NCBI GenBank assembly: GCA_964461835.1
Contig: CAYWVO010000009.1
Coordinates: 1 to 64,000 of the forward strand
From: CAYWVO01 sp964461835
GTDB lineage: Bacteria; Zixibacteria; MSB-5A5; WJJR01; JAJRUJ01
Direction: 5' to 3'
Length of the DNA: 64,000 nt
The translations under genes and the position numbers were made by a program. Positions 18,134-26,230 of this stretch are shown piece by piece; the stretch's first letter is position 1, and each line of letters begins with the position of its first letter. Under the pieces are notes generated by a model. It worked only from the letters and a program-made list of their open reading frames with translations, was not told where the DNA came from and searched no databases.

Positions 18134-18834
18134 ACGCGTCTTTCAGGGGTTGCCGTCTTGGTGCGATACGCCTCAACCACGGCTTGTACCACCTGATCGA
18201 TCGTCAGGTTTGTCGTATCAATGGCGATGGCATCCTCTGCCTGTCGAAGTGGGTCGGTCTTACGATGTGAATCCTGGTAATCCCGGTCCACCAGCCGGGC
18301 CATTTGTTCGTCCAATGTTGTCCGGACGCCTTTGTCTTGATATTCCACAAATCGTCGCCGTGCGCGTTCCTGCGGGTCAGCGGTCAAAAAGACCTTGGTT
18401 GCCGCATTCGGCGCCACCACGGTCGTGGTGTCGCGCCCCTCCAGAACAACGCGACCTTCCGCAATTCGCGCTTGCTGGCGGGTCACCAAAAATCGTCGTA
18501 CTTCCGGCAGGACCGCTATCGCCGAGGAGGCCTCGGTGATGGCCTCGGTGCGAATCTCATCGGTGATGTCGCGGTCGTCACGGTACACGCGAGTCACCCT
18601 ACCATCGAAATGAAACCGGATGTTCCACGACCGGCACAATTGGTCAAGCTGGGCCGGTTGTTTCGGGTCAAGAGCCTGCTCTGCCGCCAGCCAGGCAAAC
18701 GCCCGGTACATCGCCCCGGTCTCCAGGTATTCAAATGCCAATTTTCTCGCAACCTCGCGGGCCACGGTCGATTTTCCCGACCCCGCCGGCCCGTCAATGG
18801 CAATCACGGTTTGTTGCGTCGATGATTTCCCCAT
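18130..18834 (-). CDS. cmk: Cytidylate kinase
   Basis: About 234 residues. The P-loop is IDGPAGSGKSTVAREVA, followed by the CMP-binding LETGAMYRAFAW, the DDRDITDEIRTEAITEA segment and the GRDTTTVV motif of CMP kinases. It phosphorylates CMP and dCMP. The ATG at 18834 is chosen: a promoter at 18856-18884 would start transcription near 18849, which leaves no leader for the GTG codons at 18846 and 18843. It is first in the cmk-plsC-rpsA operon. Confidence 0.92.
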   Translation of the reverse strand: MGKSSTQQTVIAIDGPAGSGKSTVAREVARKLAFEYLETGAMYRAFAWLAAEQALDPKQPAQLDQLCRSWNIRFHFDGRVTRVYRDDRDITDEIRTEAITEASSAIAVLPEVRRFLVTRQQARIAEGRVVLEGRDTTTVVAPNAATKVFLTADPQERARRRFVEYQDKGVRTTLDEQMARLVDRDYQDSHRKTDPLRQAEDAIAIDTTNLTIDQVVQAVVEAYRTKTATPERRV

Positions 18835-18855
18835 CAAAATCACCACAAACTATGA

Positions 18856-18884
18856 AATATAATATCTCTTCGGGAAATGTTCAA
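18856..18884 (-). promoter_or_regulatory. Sigma70-like promoter of the cmk-plsC-rpsA operon
   Basis: Reading the minus strand, TTGAAC (18884-18879), a 17-base spacer and TATATT (18861-18856) form a good consensus match. The predicted transcription start is about 15 bases before the cmk ATG. Confidence 0.5.
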
Positions 18885-18900
18885 GCGTTAGTTTAGAGTA

Positions 18901-19677
18901 CTAGCGAAAACGGTTCAAGCGCTGGAGGAAATCCGGGTGGTTGAAGAAGTCCCATTGGCACTGGCGCTCGACGGCCAAGGCGCCGTCGGGATCATGCTCT
19001 GTCGCGGCATAGACCGAGCGTTTAAACGAGGCCAGTTGATCCGGGTCGAAGCGGATCATTGAATGAACTTGCCGCTCGATCGCTCCCATCAGTTCATCAT
19101 CCTGGTATACCGCATTGAGCAGACCCCATTCCCGGGCCTCTTTTGCCGAGATCAGTCGAGCGGTCAACATCAACTCCAGCGCACGCGCCGAGCCGGCTGT
19201 CGCGGTGAGAAGGTACGTCCCGCCCCAGTCCGGCCCCATGCCGATTTTGGCGAAGGGCATGCCCAGCACGGCCGATTCCGCGGCACAGCGCAGGTCACAG
19301 GCCAGGGCAAGAATCAATCCCCCGCCAACCGCTGCTCCATTAATCGCCGCAACGATCGGTTTGGGACAAGCGCGAAAGGAACGGACAATTCTCGTGCCTT
19401 CCTCCAGGATTTTCTCAAACCCATCCCGGTCCTCGTCCGCTTTCAATCGGCGTAAATATTCGATATCGCCGCCGGCACAGAATGCCTGCCCGGTTCCGGT
19501 AATAATAATCGCTCGCACTCGGTCGTCCCGCTCGGCCTGGGTAAAAGCGTTAATAAGATCGCCGCGCATTTCCGCGGTCAAGGCATTGCGTTTTTCGGGG
19601 CGGTTGAAACGAATGACTGCGGATTCGCCACGCAATTCGGCATCGAGGTGCTTACCGGCGAACAATTGGGAACTCAC
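18901..19677 (-). CDS. Enoyl-CoA hydratase/isomerase family protein
   Basis: A 258-residue crotonase-fold protein starting at GTG. It has RFNRPEKRNALT, the oxyanion-hole segment TGTGQAFCAGGDIEYL, and INGAAVGGGLILALACDLR. The position that holds the first catalytic glutamate in true hydratases reads MPFAKIGMGPDWGG, so isomerase, dehydratase or another crotonase chemistry is possible. The start overlaps the stop of the upstream SDR gene (GTGA). The pair suggests an acyl-CoA or oxo-acyl pathway, but the substrate is unknown. Confidence 0.87.
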   Translation of the reverse strand: MSSQLFAGKHLDAELRGESAVIRFNRPEKRNALTAEMRGDLINAFTQAERDDRVRAIIITGTGQAFCAGGDIEYLRRLKADEDRDGFEKILEEGTRIVRSFRACPKPIVAAINGAAVGGGLILALACDLRCAAESAVLGMPFAKIGMGPDWGGTYLLTATAGSARALELMLTARLISAKEAREWGLLNAVYQDDELMGAIERQVHSMIRFDPDQLASFKRSVYAATEHDPDGALAVERQCQWDFFNHPDFLQRLNRFR

Positions 19678-20411
19678 AGGCCGTAGCCCCCGGAAACTTT
19701 AATATGTGTACCGGTGGTGTATTCCGATTCCGGTTTTAGAAGAAAGCGTACGGCGTTGATGATGTCGTCGTGTCTCCCCAGGCGACCCAGCGGGATGATC
19801 GTGGATGGTTTTTCCGGTTGTTCTACGGAGTTGATGTTGATTCCCGGCGACACCACGTTGACCGTAACTCTGTGCTTGCCTAGGTTTTTGGCTAACGAGA
19901 GTGAAAACGTGATCATTGCCTGTTTGGCGCAGAAATACGCCGCGACGGAGGGAAAGGCCTGAAAGCGTTCGGCAATTACATAGCCGAGGTTTATAATGCG
20001 GCCCGAACGCTGCTTACGCATCAATTTAGCGGCCCGCAGTGAGCATTCCACGACTGAAAAATAGTTGGACTCGGTCATTTCGCGGACATCGTGCGGCGTA
20101 AGGCGACTGAATGGTTTGCGCAGAAAATTGCCGACGTTGTTGATCAAAACGTCCAGACGGCCGTAGTTTGCCTTAACGTTGCTAAAAAGTCGATCCAGGT
20201 CTTCCGGGTCTGTGACGTCAGCCTGGACGATTTCTGCAGCACCCCCATCTTTGTGAATACGATCGGCAACTTTCTGCGCATCACGTTCGCTGCTGCGGTA
20301 ATTGACCAGGACCAGATAGCCGTCCTCACCCAATGCCTCAGCCAATGCCCGGCCAATCCCGGCATTGGCCCCGGTGATCAGCGCCACGTGTTTTATTTTC
20401 GATTTCACCAT
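19674..20411 (-). CDS. Short-chain dehydrogenase/reductase (variant active site)
   Basis: About 245 residues, Rossmann SDR. The cofactor motif is TGANAGIG, followed by NNVGN and the catalytic YxxxK in AAYFCAKQAMI. The usual catalytic serine position reads INLGYV (tyrosine), as in some atypical FabG/pteridine-reductase-like SDRs, so catalysis may differ. The C-terminal GTHIKVSGGYGL is typical. The start at 20411 is preferred, since AGGGCAG precedes it and upstream residues lack SDR similarity. It is coupled to the enoyl-CoA hydratase gene by a four-base overlap. Confidence 0.87.
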   Translation of the reverse strand: MVKSKIKHVALITGANAGIGRALAEALGEDGYLVLVNYRSSERDAQKVADRIHKDGGAAEIVQADVTDPEDLDRLFSNVKANYGRLDVLINNVGNFLRKPFSRLTPHDVREMTESNYFSVVECSLRAAKLMRKQRSGRIINLGYVIAERFQAFPSVAAYFCAKQAMITFSLSLAKNLGKHRVTVNVVSPGININSVEQPEKPSTIIPLGRLGRHDDIINAVRFLLKPESEYTTGTHIKVSGGYGL

Positions 20412-20577
20412 CTGCCCTATCGGCCAGGAATATTCGCCAGACCTAAATCGTCTGCAATACGATGCATAGTCCTGAAGCATTAGTAAAGGATGTTTTGACG
20501 AGAAACTTGTGTGCGGGCAGGGAACTCGCACGTATAACACCTTGGATATGCGCAAGAAAATCTGGATGGACTAATTT

Positions 20578-21213
20578 ATGCGTGTAGATACCACGAACCG
20601 CCTGCGATTACTGCTCATGGTTCCCATCATTGCTCTGTTGGCTATTGCTCTGGTTGCCTGCGCTGATGATGGTCCGACCAATTCAGATGGGCCGGACCCC
20701 GATGACGAGCCCGAAATCAAACCCGGCAAGCCCGGGGATACTGTTCGGGTGGTGGATACGACAATTGTAGCGGGTGACACAAGTGCAATTTCGATCTACC
20801 TGGCGAATATAAATGAGATTGGTGGATACAGTCTGCGGCTGGAATATGACACTGCCTATCTTGGCATCGTTACCGTGCCTGGAAATGATAATTTGATTCG
20901 GCCCATTCAGATTGAACGGGAACCCGGCGAGGGGACCTTTGAACAATTCTTTGGAGGCCATGGGGGCGCAAACGACGCAACCATTATAGCCGTTCCGGGA
21001 TTCGCGCAATCTTTTACCCTGCCGGCCGGGCGTGGAATCGCTATTCAAGTAGAATTCTTTGCCGCCGAGGATACCCCCGCAGGAACGACAACATACATTA
21101 CATTTGAGGATTCACCGCTCGATTCAAACGCATACAACTGGCTTGTGGATAAGGATGCCAACGGCCAACACCGGCCGGTTCGAGTACCGGGGAAGGTTAC
21201 CATTACAAATTAG
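20578..21213 (+). CDS. Lipoprotein with cohesin-like domain
   Basis: A 211-residue protein with a signal peptide and lipobox (ALVAC). An acidic Asp/Pro linker follows, then a single domain (about 55-211) that fits the cohesin fold pattern: GDTSAISIYLANINEIGGYS, LEYDTAYLGIV, and late strands IAIQVEFFAAEDTPAG. Cohesins bind dockerins, and a dockerin-bearing exported protein is encoded at 13862-15139. It is monocistronic, divergent from the SDR gene. The fold call is from pattern only. Confidence 0.7.
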   Translation: MRVDTTNRLRLLLMVPIIALLAIALVACADDGPTNSDGPDPDDEPEIKPGKPGDTVRVVDTTIVAGDTSAISIYLANINEIGGYSLRLEYDTAYLGIVTVPGNDNLIRPIQIEREPGEGTFEQFFGGHGGANDATIIAVPGFAQSFTLPAGRGIAIQVEFFAAEDTPAGTTTYITFEDSPLDSNAYNWLVDKDANGQHRPVRVPGKVTITN

Positions 21214-21225
21214 TAAAGATCCAAC

Positions 21226-21612
21226 TCACAACGGTTGCCGGCCTTGATAGCCGGCATCAAGATCGTGCCAGAATTCGACGGCCTTCTCCCCTTTTTCCCA
21301 GCAGAGGAATACTTCCCGGCCGTCACGCAGGTGAGGGAAATCCAAGAGACCGAGACGGGGATCTTTGACCAGCACGCCGAGATCGTGGATTTTCTGGACC
21401 TGTTTGGCAATTTCGGCGGTCACGGCCAGGAGTTCAATGCCCCCTTTTCCTCCACCGTTGTCGCCTCGTGCTTCGTGGATAGCAGTAAGGGCTTTGGAGT
21501 GGTTATCGAGGATTTCGTAGACTGTTTCTATACGATGCAGGATGGTGAGGAGGGTGGGGATCAGCTCATTAGCCTCTCCCACCGTGAAATGCTTTTTGAA
21601 CATATAGTCCAT
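21226..21612 (-). CDS. DUF2203 family protein
   Basis: A 128-residue protein matching DUF2203: KHFTVGEANELIPTL at the start, GVLVKDPRLGLLDFPHL, REVFLCWEKGE and FWHDLDAGYQGRQPL at the end. It is cytoplasmic and largely helical, with unknown function. It follows the GlcD-like gene by about 31 bases, which suggests cotranscription. Confidence 0.88.
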   Translation of the reverse strand: MDYMFKKHFTVGEANELIPTLLTILHRIETVYEILDNHSKALTAIHEARGDNGGGKGGIELLAVTAEIAKQVQKIHDLGVLVKDPRLGLLDFPHLRDGREVFLCWEKGEKAVEFWHDLDAGYQGRQPL

Positions 21613-21643
21613 CGCGGTTCGTTCTTTTGATCCGTCGGAATGG

Positions 21644-23068
21644 CTACGTGGCGTGGTCGGGCAACAGTTTGCCGGGATTTAAAATGTTGTTAGGATCAAA
21701 TGACCGTTTGATCTCCCGCATGAGACGCAACTCGGTCTGGCCAACGGCAATCGGCAGATACCGCCTTTGCACCAGCCCGATACCGTGTTCGCCGGAAATG
21801 GTCCCGCCAAGCGCTACGACTTTTTCGAACAGTTCAGTAATGACTGTCGGCAACCGGTTTTCCCATTCATCATCGGTTAAGTCTTTTTTGAGGATATTGA
21901 CATGGATGTTGCCGTCCCCCGCATGACCATAGGAGATCGTGCTAATCTTGTGTCTTTCCGAAATCTCCCTGATCAGGCGCACGAGTTTAGGTAATGCCGC
22001 CCGCGGTACGACGGTATCTTCTTCTTTGTACGGGCTGATTGATTTGACTGCCTCACCGACGCCGCGGCGCATGTCCCAGATCTCATCCTGCCGCTCCTTC
22101 GTTTCGGCCAGGAACACATCAACGGCGCCACAATCGGTACAAACTTCGGCGATTGTTTCGCACTCCTCGTCTAGCAACCGGTCGTCGTTACCGTCAACTT
22201 CCAACAATAATTGTGCTGCTGCATCGGAATGCGGGTAGGATTTTTCGAACTTATCCTCTGCCGCTTTAATTGCCGCTTGCTCCATAAATTCGGCGGCACA
22301 GGGAGTAATGCGTGACAAAAAGATTTTTGTCAGCGCCACTGCGGCTGATTCCAGATCGGGGAACGGCACCAACAAGGTTTTCCGTATTTGCGGCAAGGGA
22401 ATTAATTTCAGAGTGATTTCCGTGACGATCCCGAGCGTTCCCTCTGAGCCGACCAGCAGCTGGATCAGATTATATCCCGAAACATTTTTCAACACCTTAC
22501 CGCCGGAGCAAAACACCTCGCCGGTCGGCAATACGACGGTGACGCCGTAGACATAGTCTTTGGTCACCCCATATTTTAGCGCGCGTGGTCCGCCGGCATT
22601 CTCGGCCAGATTTCCGCCGATGAAACACGACCCGCGGCTGGCCGGGTCGGGAGGATAAAACAACCCGACCTCTTCTACCGCTTCCTGCAATTTTTGGGTG
22701 ATGACGCCAGGTTGTACGACAGCCATCAGGTTGCCGGTATCAATCTCCAGGATTTGATCCAGTTTTTCCAGCGAGAGGCTGACTCCGCCATATACCGGGA
22801 GCGCCCCGCCGGATAAGCCGGTGCCGCCGCCCCGTGGGGTGACCGGCAACCGCCGGCCGTTACAGTACTTCATAATTTCGGCTATTTGCTCGGTCGTCTG
22901 TGGACGGACCACCACCTCGGGCGGGTAACAGAGATCCTCGGTCTCGTCGGTGCCGTAGATGTTTCGTTCGTCCTGGTCGGTGGAGACGTATTCCTCGCCG
23001 CAGATACGCCGGAAGATATCCAGGTCATTCGGCTCAATGCGGTTGTATCGAGATGGCGTCTCAGGCAT
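21644..23068 (-). CDS. FAD-linked oxidase, GlcD / D-lactate dehydrogenase type
   Basis: About 474 residues. The N-terminal PCMH-type FAD-binding domain has PRGGGTGLSGGALP and GSCFIGGNLAENAGG. The C-terminal FAD-oxidase domain has YGHAGDGNIHVNIL and the metal-site GEHGIGL. It probably oxidises a 2-hydroxy acid such as glycolate or D-lactate. There is no GlcE/GlcF or Fe-S partner in the window, so the electron acceptor is unknown. The start at 23068 is chosen because GGGGGAAAG lies 10 bases upstream; an ATG at 23098 abutting the DUF1648 stop is the alternative. Confidence 0.88.
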   Translation of the reverse strand: MPETPSRYNRIEPNDLDIFRRICGEEYVSTDQDERNIYGTDETEDLCYPPEVVVRPQTTEQIAEIMKYCNGRRLPVTPRGGGTGLSGGALPVYGGVSLSLEKLDQILEIDTGNLMAVVQPGVITQKLQEAVEEVGLFYPPDPASRGSCFIGGNLAENAGGPRALKYGVTKDYVYGVTVVLPTGEVFCSGGKVLKNVSGYNLIQLLVGSEGTLGIVTEITLKLIPLPQIRKTLLVPFPDLESAAVALTKIFLSRITPCAAEFMEQAAIKAAEDKFEKSYPHSDAAAQLLLEVDGNDDRLLDEECETIAEVCTDCGAVDVFLAETKERQDEIWDMRRGVGEAVKSISPYKEEDTVVPRAALPKLVRLIREISERHKISTISYGHAGDGNIHVNILKKDLTDDEWENRLPTVITELFEKVVALGGTISGEHGIGLVQRRYLPIAVGQTELRLMREIKRSFDPNNILNPGKLLPDHAT

Positions 23069-23098
23069 ACAGTTTGGTCTTTCCCCCGACAATTCCAT

Positions 23099-23626
23099 TT
23101 ACGGAATTCGATTATGGGAAATACGTTGCACCAGGCGAGATATTGTGATCAGGTAATAAATTGTCCCTCCGATCATTGCTGCCGATGCGCCTATTATTCC
23201 GGTGAAAACCGGAAATTGCGGCACGCCGTCCACCCCATCGACAATCCCCCAGATGATCGCGAGGAAGATACCATCAGTCAAGATGGCGATGACCAATAAG
23301 AATTCCAGCAACTTCTCGTATATCGGCACCCGTCTACTCAAAGGCCATCGATTTACCTGCTCTTTTTGCGGGTAATTGAAATGCTGCGGAAAACGCAACA
23401 GGAAAAGAAAACCCAGGCCAAGGAGAATTCCAATCGCGGGCACCAACCAAAACTCCCCACTGCCCTTTTCGCTCCAGCGGTCCGGCTGACCTTGCAGCGT
23501 GAAATGGATTGGATACCGTTCCGGCAAGGATCGATAGCCCATCACCGACAGCGCCGTCATCGCCACCAGCAAAAGAACATGGATGGTGATGAGATCCCGT
23601 GGTTTCCGTATTGATACTGTTGTCAT
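23099..23626 (-). CDS. DUF1648 domain membrane protein
   Basis: A 175-residue protein with four hydrophobic segments. The DUF1648 signature lies between the first two: LPERYPIHFTLQGQPDRW, then KGSGEFWLVPAIGILLGL. Related proteins include SdpI-like immunity and signalling proteins, but the SdpI C-terminal part is not evident. It is directly followed by the GlcD-like gene. Function unknown. Confidence 0.85.
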   Translation of the reverse strand: MTTVSIRKPRDLITIHVLLLVAMTALSVMGYRSLPERYPIHFTLQGQPDRWSEKGSGEFWLVPAIGILLGLGFLFLLRFPQHFNYPQKEQVNRWPLSRRVPIYEKLLEFLLVIAILTDGIFLAIIWGIVDGVDGVPQFPVFTGIIGASAAMIGGTIYYLITISRLVQRISHNRIP

Positions 23627-23983
23627 TCGGAACGCCTCTTATAGGCTACACTGTATCAATATTGGACATTCAATCCTCCCCACGCCTAGATAGGGCTTGT
23701 CGATGAAGCGAAAGTGTCGGGTTTCTCCGCGCGTCGGCACGCACGTCGGAACCCGCCCTACCTCAGATTTCATATTACGGCCTTTTCCAACAAACCCAGA
23801 TAGACCGGTTGAAAAAGTCGAGAGAACGGTCTTCTCTGGTGACTAGCGTATCTCCTCACGCGCCAAGTTCCTTCCGAGTGGGATGTTTTAACGACCCACC
23901 TGTCGTTCGGAGTTCTTCAGAACTCCTCACGGTAGGTGGGGTACGCCAAACCCGCCATATCGATCTTTTTCGACACGCACTCC
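23627..23983 (-). other. Intergenic region with imperfect and nested palindromes
   Basis: This 357-base stretch between yjbQ and the DUF1648 gene has no supported gene. It contains a long imperfect inverted repeat (TAGGGC 23691-23696 with GCCCTA 23755-23760) and the nested hairpin at 23895-23940. The style resembles the repeat blocks at 44.3 and 46 kb. Confidence 0.6.
23895..23940. repeat. Nested palindrome
   Basis: Outer arms are CCCACCT (23895-23901) and AGGTGGG (23934-23940). Inside lies a perfect 8-bp stem GGAGTTCT (23909-23916) / AGAACTCC (23919-23926) with a two-base loop. No T-run follows on either strand, so it is probably an interspersed repeat rather than a terminator. Confidence 0.65.
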
Positions 23984-24403
23984 TCACTCGCCCATGACCT
24001 GAATGACCACTTTTCGTTGCCGGGCACGATTGTCAAAATCGAGAAAGACGACCTGCTGCCAGGTGCCCAGGTGTGGACGTTTCTGCGAAAACGAGACGAC
24101 AAACGAGGTTCCGACCAGGGCTGACCGCAGGTGGGCATAGCCATTGCCGTCCCCCCAGGTGGAGTCATGATGATAGGTCGGACCGCGGGGAACTAACTTT
24201 TGCATAACCTCCGGTACATCTTTCTGCAGTCCCGGCTCGTATTCGATGGTTGTCACCCCGGCAGTTGATCCCGTGGTACACACCGTGAGCATGCCGGCGG
24301 AAACACCGGATTTATCTATGGCTTCCTGGACGGACCGGGAGAGGTCAACTACGGCCCCGTCCCCCTGTGTATCGAATTTCACCTCGTGGGTGTAAATCAT
24401 CAT
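23984..24403 (-). CDS. YjbQ / UPF0047 family protein
   Basis: A 139-residue single-domain protein matching YjbQ/UPF0047 at its usual length: TTIEYEPGLQKDV, then HHDSTWGDGNGYAHLRSALV with the conserved histidines, then LGTWQQVVFLDFDNRARQRKV. Some members show weak thiamine-phosphate synthase activity; the physiological role is not settled. It lies 20 bases after the acyl-CoA synthetase gene. Confidence 0.9.
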   Translation of the reverse strand: MMIYTHEVKFDTQGDGAVVDLSRSVQEAIDKSGVSAGMLTVCTTGSTAGVTTIEYEPGLQKDVPEVMQKLVPRGPTYHHDSTWGDGNGYAHLRSALVGTSFVVSFSQKRPHLGTWQQVVFLDFDNRARQRKVVIQVMGE

Positions 24404-24423
24404 CTCCCCCTATAACAGGTACC

Positions 24424-26163
24424 TTAATTCATTTCATCCCGGTCGACGGGAAACTGCTTTTCTTTGGTACGCGCAAAGAGAAAGCGTTTTATCTTTCGCG
24501 TGGTGGTTTTCTCAAATTCCTGTTCCCGCACGATGATTAGTTTCGGGCGCTTATAAGCGGCGATTGTCTCACACAGCCGCCGGATTTCCGCAATGAGCAG
24601 CGATTTAATCTCACCACCATCCAATTCTCCGCGATCTTCCCGGATGTATTCCTGATCAGGCACGACTGCACAGGCGATGCGCTCACGCCCGGAGTCCGGG
24701 TCTTGATCATTGTAAACCAATGCTTCGAGGATCAAGGGGCTGGCCGCCAAGAGCATCTCGATTTCTTCGGGGTACACATTTTTACCGGCCGGGGTCACCA
24801 GCATGTTCTTCTGTCGCCCCACAATGTGAAAATGCCCGTCCTCACTCCGCCAGCCCAGATCGCCGGTTAACAGCCAATCATCGGCGAAGCGTTCTGTGGA
24901 CTCGTCAGGTCTGTTGAAGTAACCGGGAGTGACCATTTCTCCGCGCGCGGCAATCTCGCCAATGCCCTGCTCGTTTGGTTCATGGATTTTTAACTCTATC
25001 CCTGGGAGCGGCGGTCCGATACTATCATACTTGTACAGACCCGGCCGATTGACCGACAGAACCGGTGCTGTTTCGGTAAGTCCATAGCCTTGTAAAATCG
25101 GCACGCCGATACAATCCATGAATTCGGCGACATCCGGTGCCAGGGCCGCCCCGCCGGACACTACCAAGCGCAGGTTATTTATCGCGGCTTTCTCCCGCAG
25201 AGCGGCAAAGAGCATTTTCCCGGGTCGGAATCCCAGTTTCGTCGTCGAGAGGTACGAAACCGCGAGCATTGATTTGGCGAGGATTCGTTGCGGCGCGGGC
25301 AGTTTGTCGATGGCGCGCCGAATGCCGTTCACGACTTTTTCGAAAAGCAACGGGACACCCAGAATGATAGTTGCCTGTGACGCGCGCAAATCTTCGGTAA
25401 TCTCCCGTGATTTCAATCCACGGGCGTAGGCGATCGACGCTCCAACCGACAGCGGAAAGAGAAAGCCGGCAGTTGACTCAAAGGTGTGATGAATAGGCAG
25501 AACGGAGAGAAACCGGTCCTCAGCACGGCAAAGGTTGACCTGCTGAATCGCCTGAACATCAGCGGCAAAATTGCGGTGGGTGAGGACGACACCTTTCGGG
25601 GCGGACGTGGTACCGGAGGTAAAGACAATGGCGGCGGTTTGTTGGCCGGTTATCTGCGGAAAAGTTTCCGCTTCCGGATCACCGAGTAATGAATCGGGGA
25701 TACGTGAGAGCAGGTCGCCGGAGTTTTTCTCCGACACCGGAATCCATATCGGGGACTTTTCCATGTCGGCACATTCTTCCTGCAAGTCTCCCACAACCGA
25801 GTCGGAGACAATGGCCACGCGAGGTCGTGCCTCCCGAATGATCGACGCCCACTCATACAATTGCAGACCATTATCCAGCGGAATTGCCACCGCCCCAATT
25901 TTGAAGGTTGCCAGGTAACAGAGGCCCCATAACGGTCGATCATTCAACAGCAAGGCCACAGGATCGCCGAATTGAACGCCGCGGGATTGGAGGCCCGCGG
26001 CAAGAGCATCTGTAGTATCCCACAACTGGCGGTATGTAATATAGGAAAACGCCGTCCCGTCGCGTACGCCCATCGCGGGGTTGTCCGGCCATGTGTCTAC
26101 CGAATTGCGCAGTAAGTCCAGGACGCCGGCTGCCGGATCAGGATACGTTGTCGCCTCTACCAT
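24424..26163 (-). CDS. AMP-dependent acyl-CoA synthetase
   Basis: A 579-residue ANL-superfamily enzyme, long-chain acyl-CoA ligase type. The AMP-binding P-loop is FTSGTTSAPKGVVLTH, followed by LQGYGLTETAPVLSVN and the hinge region LLTGDLGWRSEDGHFHIVGR, with KNMLVTPAGKNVYPEEIE after it. The late lysine in TTTRKIKRF fits the adenylation lysine. It activates fatty acids with ATP and CoA at the membrane or in the cytoplasm. Chain-length specificity cannot be read from sequence. It lies in a minus-strand run downstream of the HDOD gene by about 67 bases. Confidence 0.9.
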   Translation of the reverse strand: MVEATTYPDPAAGVLDLLRNSVDTWPDNPAMGVRDGTAFSYITYRQLWDTTDALAAGLQSRGVQFGDPVALLLNDRPLWGLCYLATFKIGAVAIPLDNGLQLYEWASIIREARPRVAIVSDSVVGDLQEECADMEKSPIWIPVSEKNSGDLLSRIPDSLLGDPEAETFPQITGQQTAAIVFTSGTTSAPKGVVLTHRNFAADVQAIQQVNLCRAEDRFLSVLPIHHTFESTAGFLFPLSVGASIAYARGLKSREITEDLRASQATIILGVPLLFEKVVNGIRRAIDKLPAPQRILAKSMLAVSYLSTTKLGFRPGKMLFAALREKAAINNLRLVVSGGAALAPDVAEFMDCIGVPILQGYGLTETAPVLSVNRPGLYKYDSIGPPLPGIELKIHEPNEQGIGEIAARGEMVTPGYFNRPDESTERFADDWLLTGDLGWRSEDGHFHIVGRQKNMLVTPAGKNVYPEEIEMLLAASPLILEALVYNDQDPDSGRERIACAVVPDQEYIREDRGELDGGEIKSLLIAEIRRLCETIAAYKRPKLIIVREQEFEKTTTRKIKRFLFARTKEKQFPVDRDEMN

Positions 26164-26230
26164 AACGCTCGATTAGTATAAGTGCCGGTGTGGCAAGAAG
26201 CAAGCGGCGGTTGGACGTGGCGGATTATGG

